A DNA stretch of 5,032 bases, from positions 1-5,032 of the forward strand of contig DAIRDH010000130.1 of assembly GCA_036796255.1 (NCBI GenBank), written 5' to 3'. The notes beneath the pieces were generated by a model. That model had not been told where the DNA came from. It did no database searches and saw only the letters and a list, made by a program, of their open reading frames with translations. Shown piece by piece: positions 1 through 5,032 of the stretch (positions are counted from its first letter, which is position 1; each line of letters opens with the position of its first letter). The translations under genes and the position numbers were made by a program. Origin of the DNA: T3Sed10-241 sp036796255 (GTDB lineage: Bacteria; Bacteroidota; Bacteroidia; Flavobacteriales_D; Cryomorphaceae).

Positions 1-1040
1 AAGATGTGTTGATTTTCAACCAGACAGCCATGCAAGTGGTATCGCCTCAGCCATTTATCACCTCATTGGAAGTCGACCTGATGCCCCACATGCTTTCGCA
101 AAAAGACCTGGGCTCAGGGAGCAAGCGCCTTGCTTTTCACTTCAATGCCGCCTGGCATCAGGCCCCTGACGATTTGAGCTTCAGCTACAAGCTTGAAGGC
201 GCCGATGCCAACTGGCAGCACACCAGCGAGCGGCGGGCGGTGTATTCCAGCCTTGGGCCGGGCCGATACACCTTTCTGCTGAGGGCACATGTAGGAGATG
301 GAGTGTACTCTGAGCCGGCGACTTTGCGCCAGGAATTCTTCATCACCGCACCCCTCTACCAGCGCTGGTGGTTCATTGCCTTGGTCTTACTGCTTGTCGC
401 ACTTATGGTCTATGGCGCTTTTCGATTAAGGATCAACACACTCAATAGGCGCCGCCTGGCCGAAAGGCGCGAAGTGGAAGGCAAATTGCAACACCTGCGC
501 GACCAGGTGAATCCTCATTTCCTGTTCAACAGCTTCAACACCCTGCTTGCCATGGTGGAAACCCAACCCGGCGCCGCCGCCGATTATGTGCAGCGCCTGT
601 CCGATTTTTACCGAAAGGTGCTGGAACAAGACAACAGGGCATGGCATATCCTGGAAGAAGAGCTGACCATGCTCGGCGATTACGTCTATTTGCAGCAAAT
701 GCGCTTTGGTGAGGCTTTGAGGCTGGATATCAATATTGAACAGCGCCAAATGGGCCTCCTCATTCCCGCACTTTCGCTGCAACTCCTTGCGGAAAATGCC
801 TTGAAGCACAACCGCATCACCGGGAAGGAGCCACTTTATCTCGCCATTTTTGTGGAAAACGAGGCCCTCGTGGTGCGCAACAACAAGGTGGCCAAACGGG
901 AAATAGCCGCTGGCACCGGTACGGGCCTGAACAATATTGCCGACCGCTACCGCATGCAGGGTCAGGCAGAAGTTGTGGTGCAGGATGCGTCCGACTTTTT
1001 TGAAGTACGCCTCCCCCTACTCAAAAACCTGAAGCCATGA
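1..1040 (+). CDS. LytS-like sensor histidine kinase with Y_Y_Y domain (5' partial)
   Basis: Membrane sensor kinase expected to autophosphorylate on His and pass phosphate to the adjacent LytTR regulator. The frame is open to the left edge, so the gene starts outside the window; residues are numbered here from the GTG at 6, which is probably an internal Val. In order: a linker typical of the end of a two-component beta-propeller; a periplasmic Y_Y_Y domain (about 44-113, with YKLEGAD.NW and LGPGRYTF); one membrane helix (about 121-139); a short coiled linker; a His_kinase domain (PF06580) with the phosphoacceptor in QVNPHFLFNSFN (His171); and an ATPase domain with N-box LLAENALKHN (260-269) and G-box GTGTGLNNIADRY (303-315). 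In this family the missing upstream part is usually a signal peptide plus a beta-propeller sensor. The stop overlaps the regulator start by 4 bases, implying translational coupling. The ligand is unknown. Confidence 0.93.
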   Translation, partial: DVLIFNQTAMQVVSPQPFITSLEVDLMPHMLSQKDLGSGSKRLAFHFNAAWHQAPDDLSFSYKLEGADANWQHTSERRAVYSSLGPGRYTFLLRAHVGDGVYSEPATLRQEFFITAPLYQRWWFIALVLLLVALMVYGAFRLRINTLNRRRLAERREVEGKLQHLRDQVNPHFLFNSFNTLLAMVETQPGAAADYVQRLSDFYRKVLEQDNRAWHILEEELTMLGDYVYLQQMRFGEALRLDINIEQRQMGLLIPALSLQLLAENALKHNRITGKEPLYLAIFVENEALVVRNNKVAKREIAAGTGTGLNNIADRYRMQGQAEVVVQDASDFFEVRLPLLKNLKP

Positions 1041-1813
1041 TACGCATACTCCTGCTCGAAGATGAAAAGCCGGCTGCCGAGCGCATGCAGCACCTGCTGT
1101 CGGAATTGGAGCCCGATGCAGTGGTGGTGGCTGTGCTCGACTCAGCAGAAGATGCTGTGGCCTGGGCAAAAGCCCATCCGGCTCCCGATCTCATCATCAG
1201 CGATGTGGAGCTGAGCGATGGCTTGTGCTTTCACTTTTTTGCGGAAGCGAAACCACGGGTGCCTGTGATCTTCGCGACGGCCTTCAACCAATACGCCATC
1301 CGTGCCTTCGAAGCGCACGCCATCGACTACCTGCTCAAGCCGGTGCGCAGGGAAGCTTTAGAAGCGGCACTGGCCAAATGGAAGGAGCGCACAGGCCTCG
1401 AGTTGCCCCCGAGGGATTATGCACAGATCGGTGCGGATTTGAAAACACCGGCCACAACGTCCTTGCCAAAGCAATGGCTCATCCGCTACGGCCAAAAGAT
1501 GCAGCTCATCACTGCGCGCGACGTGGCGGTGTACTTCAGCATAGAGAAGGCCACTTTTGCCATGCTGCCTTCCGGCAAAAATCTGCCCATGGAGGAGAGC
1601 CTGGTGCAAGTGGAGCAGGCATTGGATCCAGGTATGTTTTTTCAAATCAACCGCAATGCCATTGTGCGCAGAGATGCCATCACCAGCATGGAGCGCCGAA
1701 GCAAGGGCCGCCTATGCCTGCTGCTGGAAGCCTCGCCTGAGCTCGATGAAGAGATGCTGACCGTGAGCGCTGGCAGGGCCCCTGACTTTAGAAAGTGGCT
1801 TGAGGTGGGTTGA
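1037..1813 (+). CDS. LytTR-family response regulator
   Basis: Cytoplasmic DNA-binding response regulator of 258 residues, a normal length for the LytR/AlgR type. The receiver domain (about 1-118) has the acidic pair Glu8-Asp9, the phosphoacceptor Asp56 in ISDVELSDG, Thr81 in FATAF and Lys101 in LLKPV, so all key residues for phosphorylation are present. A linker of about 25 residues leads to a LytTR DNA-binding domain (about 146-257) with the typical FFQINRNAIVRRDAI segment (201-215) and the closing VSAGRAPDFRKWL. The ATG lies in the ATGA overlap with the kinase stop, which fixes the start and makes the kinase its likely partner. Target genes cannot be read from the sequence. The downstream envelope operon is a candidate by position, but a gap of unknown size lies between. 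No terminator is visible in the 13 bases between the stop and the Ns. Confidence 0.95.
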   Translation: MIRILLLEDEKPAAERMQHLLSELEPDAVVVAVLDSAEDAVAWAKAHPAPDLIISDVELSDGLCFHFFAEAKPRVPVIFATAFNQYAIRAFEAHAIDYLLKPVRREALEAALAKWKERTGLELPPRDYAQIGADLKTPATTSLPKQWLIRYGQKMQLITARDVAVYFSIEKATFAMLPSGKNLPMEESLVQVEQALDPGMFFQINRNAIVRRDAITSMERRSKGRLCLLLEASPELDEEMLTVSAGRAPDFRKWLEVG

Positions 1814-1826
1814 CATCCCCGCTCAG

Positions 1827-1926
1827 NNNNNNNNNNNNNNNNNNNNNNNNNNNNNNNNNNNNNNNNNNNNNNNNNNNNNNNNNNNNNNNNNNNNNNNNNN
1901 NNNNNNNNNNNNNNNNNNNNNNNNNN
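1827..1926. other. Assembly gap (100 N), apparently real
   Basis: Exactly 100 Ns, the conventional length for a gap of unknown size. The sequences on the two sides do not share an overlap, unlike the second gap. It hides the start codon and first residues of the cytochrome lipoprotein, and any terminator after the regulator or promoter of the downstream genes. The adjacency of the two gene groups rests on scaffolding only. Confidence 0.97.
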
Positions 1927-2633
1927 TTACCTGGATTGCCGCCCTCCTTTGGGTGGTAAGCTCCTGTAAGCACGACCCCATTGAGCCACCCATCACAGAT
2001 GGCGGGGGCAATGGTGGCGGTGGAGGTACCGGTGGCAGCACCCTGCCCCCCTGCGATCCCGATACCGTTTATTTCACAAAAGATATTTTGCCCTTTCTGG
2101 TAAGCAATTGCGCCATATCGGGATGTCATGATGCGGCAAGTGCACAGGATGGGGTGATTCTAACCGACTATAACAACATCATGCAGACGGGCGATGTACG
2201 TCCTTTTGACCTCGACGGTAGCGACCTTTTTGAAGTGATCACGGAAGATGACCTCTACAAGCGTATGCCACCCTACCCCGAATACGAGGCGCTGAGCGCC
2301 GCGGAAATCAATATGATTGCCACCTGGATCATGCAAGGTGCGCTCAACAATGCCTGCGCAGCCGATTGCGATACGACCAACGTAACCTATGCCATGAGCA
2401 TTGAACCCATCATCAGCGCCAAGTGCCAGGGCTGCCACTCCGGAAGCAGTCCGCAAGGTGGCATTAGCCTCACCAATTACGGGCAGGTAAGCAGTGAAGC
2501 CCTCTTTGGCACCTTGCTCGACGCAGTGCAGCATACCGGCACCGCCACCCCCATGCCATATAACAGTGCGCAGCTGCCCGACTGCGAAATAGACCTTATC
2601 AGAATCTGGATTGAGAATGGAGCGCCCGAATAA
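1927..2633 (+). CDS. Two-module c-type cytochrome lipoprotein (5' partial)
   Basis: Probable envelope lipoprotein binding haem c, likely an electron carrier; partners unknown. The start lies in the N gap. 234 residues are visible, numbered from the Thr codon at 1929. A hydrophobic stretch ends in a good lipobox, VSSC, with Cys13 (1965-1967) as the expected lipidated residue, so only a short N-terminal piece seems missing. Next come a Gly-rich tether (25-36) and two similar modules. Module A has CX4CH (Cys61-His67, CAISGCH) and a possible distal ligand Met113 in KRMPPYP. Module B has canonical CXXCH (Cys166-His170, CQGCH) and Met209 in TPMPYN. Both end in a W-I-x-x-G-A pattern. This resembles cytochrome c-domain lipoproteins common in Bacteroidota. 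The 3' end overlaps the next gene by 17 bases. A frame from TTG at 1800 appears to cross the Ns, but this depends on an arbitrary gap length and is not a credible start. Confidence 0.87.
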
Positions 2634-3000
2634 ACCCTTCAAATGGATCGGCATTATGGCCGGCCTGTGCTTGCTGACAGCAAGCATGCAGCGTTGCTAC
2701 TACGACGTAGAGGATGAAATCTATGGCCCTGTATCCGGCTGTGACACCATTCCTCCCACTTTCACCAACAGCATAGGAGCCATCACAGCGGCCAATTGCG
2801 CCACACAGGGATGCCATGGTGGCTTGTCGCCTGCAGCAGGCCTCTTTCTGGAAACCTACCCCCAGGTAAAAGCCATTGCCGACAATGGCCGCCTCATGGA
2901 GCGCGCTGTAGTACAGCGCACCATGCCCCCCACACAGCCCCTGAGTGAATGTGACAGGCTGGCACTTGAGGCTTGGATACTCGCCGGCGCACCCCAATAA
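2617..3000 (+). CDS. Small cytochrome c-like protein, single CX4CH motif
   Basis: Predicted exported 127-residue protein carrying one haem c. The N-terminus has a Lys-containing n-region and a hydrophobic stretch (about 11-23) followed by Cys27 in MQRCYYD. Related Bacteroidota proteins usually have a lipoprotein Cys just before YYD, but Arg at -1 and Gln at -2 do not fit the lipobox, so lipidation is doubtful. The single module matches those of the preceding gene: Cys42 in GCDT, haem motif Cys61-His67 (CATQGCH, CX4CH), possible distal ligand Met103 in RTMPP, Cys112 in LSECD, and the closing W-I-L-A-G-A-P. The ATG at 2617 is preferred because it gives a proper signal sequence; a TTG at 2611 would add two residues. 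It overlaps the upstream gene by 17 bases, consistent with translational coupling, and probably arose by duplication of that module. Confidence 0.85.
   Translation: MERPNKPFKWIGIMAGLCLLTASMQRCYYDVEDEIYGPVSGCDTIPPTFTNSIGAITAANCATQGCHGGLSPAAGLFLETYPQVKAIADNGRLMERAVVQRTMPPTQPLSECDRLALEAWILAGAPQ
2903..2919. repeat. 17-base near-perfect inverted repeat inside the small cytochrome gene
   Basis: Eight-base arms (2903-2910 and 2912-2919) are exact reverse complements around one central G. As RNA it would fold as a 6-bp GC-rich stem with a TAGTA loop. It lies wholly within codons for the region before the MPP motif and has no U-tract after it, so it is not a convincing terminator. A role is not evident; it may be chance. 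Confidence 0.4.
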
Positions 3001-3010
3001 AACTGAAAAC

Positions 3011-3430
3011 ATGGTCAAAAAAATCGGCATATCTGTACTTGTTCTCGCGCTTATTGGCGCTGCCATCGGCTACTATCTTTTTCAAAAGCCTGTGGCCTCC
3101 TTTTCCAGCGATGCCCCGGCCTTCAGCCTGAGCAGCGAAGTACTCTTTGACGAATTCGCCAATGACGAGGTGGCTGCACTTGCGCTCTACGAAGGGAAGC
3201 TCATCGAAGTGAGGGGCCCTGTGGTCGAGCTGATGGAAAACAGCGATGGCAGTACCACGCTTATACTTGCGGCCAACGATCCCATCTTTGGGGTGAAGTG
3301 CCGCCTCGATCCCGGCGAAGCGGAAGTGCCCACGGTAAGTCAAGGCGATGTCGTGCAACTCAAAGGCCTCTGCATTGGCATGAACAGCGATGTGGAGCTA
3401 GACCGATGCATTCTTATTTCTACGAACTAA
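3011..3430 (+). CDS. Membrane-anchored OB-fold protein, tRNA_anti-like type
   Basis: A 139-residue protein with Lys residues at 3-4 and one hydrophobic segment (about 5-24), giving a signal anchor or signal peptide, followed by a small soluble domain (about 43-137) facing the periplasm. The domain has the pattern of the tRNA_anti-like OB-fold family (PF12869): an acidic helix FDEFANDEVAALALYEGK, a strand LIEVRGPV (64-71), a middle strand ending near FGVKC (93-97), then the turn VSQGDVVQLKGLCIG (109-123) and a last strand LDRCILI. Such proteins are found widely in Bacteroidota and their role is not established; despite the family name, nucleic acid binding is unlikely outside the cytoplasm. 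Cys97, Cys121 and Cys133 are present and could form a disulfide. There is no histidine at all, which excludes a CcmE-like haem chaperone. ATG at 3011 gives the signal segment; the spacer to the upstream gene is 10 A-rich bases. Confidence 0.8.
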   Translation: MVKKIGISVLVLALIGAAIGYYLFQKPVASFSSDAPAFSLSSEVLFDEFANDEVAALALYEGKLIEVRGPVVELMENSDGSTTLILAANDPIFGVKCRLDPGEAEVPTVSQGDVVQLKGLCIGMNSDVELDRCILISTN

Positions 3431-3445
3431 ACAAAATACAAACAC
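3431..3445 (+). promoter_or_regulatory. A-rich translation leader of the YceI gene
   Basis: The 15-base spacer before the ATG at 3446 is almost all A and C with no Shine-Dalgarno-like GGAG. A-rich, SD-less leaders are usual in Bacteroidota. It is too short to hold a promoter, supporting co-transcription with the upstream gene. Confidence 0.4.
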
Positions 3446-4161
3446 ATGAAAGCTACTACCCTGTTTCTCGCACTTGGCATGATGCTAAGCACATTTGCCG
3501 CAAAGGCGCAAGACAAGTATTTCACCCGCAACGGCACCATCGTTTTCTTTTCCACTACTCCTGTGGAGGATATAAAAGCTGAGAATTTCAATGTGACGGC
3601 GGTGCTTGATGCCGCCAGCGGACAATTGGAATTCTCTCTACTGATGAAGTCATTCAACTTCAAAAAAGNNNNNNNNNNNNNNNNNNNNNNNNNNNNNNNN
3701 NNNNNNNNNNNNNNNNNNNNNNNNNNNNNNNNNNNNNNNNNNNNNNNNNNNNNNNNNNNNNNNNNNNNGCCAGCGGACAATTGGAATTCTCTCTACTGAT
3801 GAAGTCATTCAACTTCAAAAAAGCCCTGATGCAAGAGCACTTCAATGAGAACTATGTAGAATCCGACAAATTTCCCAAAGCCAGCTTCAAAGGCAGCATC
3901 GCCGGGGCGAACGGGCTCGATTTGAGCAAAGATGGCAAGCACGAAGTAAACGTGACCGGCGACCTGACCATACACGGCGTGACCAGGCAAGTGTCAGCGC
4001 CCGGCACCCTCGAAGCAAAAGATGGTAAGGTAATGGCATCGAGCAAGTTTATGGTAAGCCCTGAAGATTACGACATTGAAATACCCGCTGTGGTGCGCGA
4101 CAAGATTGCCAAAGAGCTTGAAGTGAGCGTTGATGTAGCATTGGAAGCACTGAAAAGATGA
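3446..4161 (+). CDS. YceI-family periplasmic protein, broken only by a false assembly gap
   Basis: Secreted lipocalin-like beta-barrel; family members bind polyisoprenoids such as quinone-like lipids in the periplasm. Signal peptide 1-21 with a cleavage site AKA before Gln22. As given, the gene carries 100 Ns plus a repeated 55 bases, 155 in total, which shifts the frame. Joining 3668 directly to 3824 restores one frame of 186 residues, normal for the family, reading FNFKK-ALMQEHFNENYVESDKFP with the family motif intact across the joint. Further YceI hallmarks are SFKGSI (95-100), the VTGDLTIHGVTR segment (118-129) and a late MVSPEDYDIEIPAVVRDKIA stretch (151-170). Uncorrected, this locus would be called as two fragments, 3446-3799 with a false tail and 3781-4161 with a false start. 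It follows the OB-fold gene by 15 bases and overlaps the next gene by 4 bases (ATGA). Confidence 0.93.
3614..3668 (+). repeat. 55-base exact direct repeat, left copy (contig-end overlap)
   Basis: Identical over all 55 bases to 3769-3823 and ends exactly where the Ns begin. It encodes the segment from Ala-Ser-Gly-Gln to Phe-Lys-Lys of the YceI protein. An exact duplicate touching both sides of an N block is the mark of two contigs overlapping by a k-mer that was not merged. Confidence 0.97.
3669..3768. other. Assembly gap (100 N), probably false
   Basis: Exactly 100 Ns inside the YceI gene. The contigs on each side overlap by 55 identical bases, so the true distance is likely minus 55 rather than plus 100. 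Removing the Ns and one repeat copy gives an intact gene, so no sequence seems to be missing. Confidence 0.95.
3769..3823 (+). repeat. 55-base exact direct repeat, right copy (contig-end overlap)
   Basis: Second copy of 3614-3668, starting at the first base after the Ns. The reading frame after it continues the YceI protein if this copy is collapsed onto the left one. It is not a biological tandem repeat on present evidence. Confidence 0.97.
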
Positions 4162-5032
4162 GAAAATGGTTTTGGCTGGCGGCGTTCCTGGGGAGTGTGA
4201 GCACAACGCTCATGGCACAGGAAGATGAAGGAAGTTTGCTCGACTTGCTCGGGGAGGAGGAGGTGGTGAATTATGCCACAGCGAGCTTCAAAACCACGCG
4301 CATTATCAACTCTCAAAGCATTGAAAATGTGGCAGAGGGCGTGCTTGATTTCAAAATTTCCCACCGCTTCGGCATGCTCAATACAGGCGCTTATGAACTT
4401 TTCGGCCTCGACCAGGCCAGCATCCGGCTGGGGCTTGATTACGGCATCACCGACAACCTGATGGTGGGCATAGGCCGCAGCACCTGGCAAAAGGCGATCG
4501 ATGGGTTTGTGAAATACCGCATTTTGCGCCAAAGCTCCGGCAGCCGCAACGTACCTCTGTCGATTAGCCTCCATAGCAGCATGGCCATCAATATGCTGCG
4601 TTGGGCTGAGCCGGAGCGGGACAACTATTTCAGCTCGCGCCTCTACTACACCCACCAAGTGCTGCTGGGCCGCAAATTCAGCAACGCTACCAGCGTGATG
4701 CTGATGCCCACACTCGTGCACCGCAACCTGGTGCCTACAGCTGATGTGGCCAACAGCGTGCTGGCCATGGGTATAGGTGGCAGGCAGAAGATTACCAACC
4801 GCATGGCCCTGACCTTTGAGTATTACTATGTGCTGCCCGACCAGCTGGAGCCCATTTACCACAACTCCCTCTCCATTGGCGTGGATATTGAAACCGGTGG
4901 ACACGTATTTCAGCTGCACTTTACCAACTCCACCGCCATGATCGACAAAGGTTTCATTACCGAAACCACGGGGCAGTGGGGCCAGGGTGACATCCACTTC
5001 GGTTTCAATGTGTCGCGGGTGTTTACGCTGAA
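4158..5032 (+). CDS. DUF5777-type outer-membrane beta-barrel protein (3' partial)
   Basis: Predicted outer-membrane beta-barrel; 291 complete codons are visible and the frame is still open at the right edge. A signal peptide (1-20, ending LMA before Gln21) is followed by an acidic stretch (22-36), then the family-like segment KTTRIINSQSIENVAEG (45-61), FKISHRFG (65-72), YELFGLDQASIRLGLDYGIT (79-98) and DGFVKYRILRQ (115-125). The rest alternates polar and hydrophobic residues with aromatic girdles, as in barrel strands, ending FGFNVSRVFTL. An aromatic terminal strand of this kind usually lies within a few residues of the C-terminus, so little is probably missing. I recognise this as resembling DUF5777 from memory; its function is unknown. 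ATG at 4158 overlaps the YceI stop by 4 bases, so the two are likely made together; the barrel could be an exit or entry route for what the YceI protein carries (inference). Confidence 0.85.
   Translation, partial: MRKWFWLAAFLGSVSTTLMAQEDEGSLLDLLGEEEVVNYATASFKTTRIINSQSIENVAEGVLDFKISHRFGMLNTGAYELFGLDQASIRLGLDYGITDNLMVGIGRSTWQKAIDGFVKYRILRQSSGSRNVPLSISLHSSMAINMLRWAEPERDNYFSSRLYYTHQVLLGRKFSNATSVMLMPTLVHRNLVPTADVANSVLAMGIGGRQKITNRMALTFEYYYVLPDQLEPIYHNSLSIGVDIETGGHVFQLHFTNSTAMIDKGFITETTGQWGQGDIHFGFNVSRVFTL

Noticed and set aside
6..1040. GTG at 6 as the true start of the kinase
   Set aside because: The frame is open to the window edge, no signal peptide follows the GTG, and the first residues look like the linker after a beta-propeller. 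The gene begins upstream.
1225..1740. 171-codon + strand frame inside the regulator gene
   Set aside because: Out of frame with an intact receiver-LytTR protein having all key residues; its translation is low-complexity, Gln/His/Arg-rich and looks like a shadow.
1800..2633. Single open frame from a TTG at 1800 through the Ns into the cytochrome gene
   Set aside because: It overlaps the regulator end, uses a rare start, and is open only because Ns translate as unknown residues over an arbitrary 100-base length. The true start must lie in the gap just before the signal peptide core.
2160..2687. 175-codon open frame on the minus strand opposite the cytochrome genes
   Set aside because: The plus strand encodes clear haem motifs here and the antisense translation resembles no family.
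2903..2919. Intrinsic terminator
   Set aside because: No U-tract follows the stem and it is in the middle of an intact coding sequence.
3011..3430. CcmE-like haem chaperone
   Set aside because: The OB-fold protein has no histidine, whereas CcmE needs a conserved haem-binding His.
3446..3799. YceI N-terminal half ending in a different C-terminal tail (truncation or pseudogene)
   Set aside because: The tail comes from reading the duplicated 55 bases in the wrong frame after 100 Ns. Collapsing the overlap gives the full protein.
3614..3823. Biological tandem repeat or insertion target duplication
   Set aside because: Both copies touch the Ns exactly, and the family alignment needs only one copy; an unmerged contig overlap is simpler.
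4068..4997. 309-codon open frame on the minus strand
   Set aside because: It lies opposite the DUF5777-type gene and the end of the YceI gene, and its translation has no recognisable family pattern, signal peptide or domain. It is the mirror of a GC-rich coding region.

Overview
The window looks like a piece of a Bacteroidota genome (fairly GC-rich for the phylum), probably a draft or metagenome-derived scaffold. Signs of this origin are a sensor kinase with a Y_Y_Y domain paired with a LytTR response regulator, A-rich translation starts without a clear Shine-Dalgarno, small lipoprotein-like c-type cytochromes with CX4CH haem motifs, and a DUF5777-type outer-membrane barrel. All genes lie on the + strand. 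No RNA gene, mobile element or CRISPR array was seen. The sequence is not continuous: there are two 100-N blocks, at 1827-1926 and 3669-3768.

Region 1 (1-1813) is a two-component system. It holds the 3' part of a membrane-bound LytS-like histidine kinase and a complete LytTR response regulator, overlapping by 4 bases (ATGA). The kinase would sense a periplasmic signal and phosphorylate Asp56 of the regulator.

Region 2 (1927-5032), beyond the first gap, is a tight run of five envelope genes that reads like one operon: a lipoprotein with two cytochrome c-like modules (5' end lost in the gap), a small single-haem cytochrome-like protein (17-base overlap), a membrane-anchored OB-fold protein of the tRNA_anti-like type (10-base spacer), a periplasmic YceI-family lipocalin-like protein (15-base spacer), and a DUF5777-type beta-barrel (4-base ATGA overlap, running off the right edge). 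Together they suggest an envelope redox or small-lipophile-handling module: haem proteins on the membrane, a periplasmic protein from a family known to bind polyisoprenoids, and an outer-membrane barrel. The shared function is inferred and not shown by the sequence.

The most concrete discovery is about the assembly. The second N block sits inside the YceI gene and is flanked by an exact 55-base duplication (3614-3668 and 3769-3823) that abuts the Ns on both sides. Removing the Ns and one copy restores a full 186-residue YceI protein in frame, so the gap is almost certainly false. The first N block has no such overlap and appears to be a real gap, hiding the start of the cytochrome gene and any promoter. 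The most interesting biology is a single cytochrome module of about 90-100 residues occurring three times across two genes, two copies having the unusual CX4CH haem motif.
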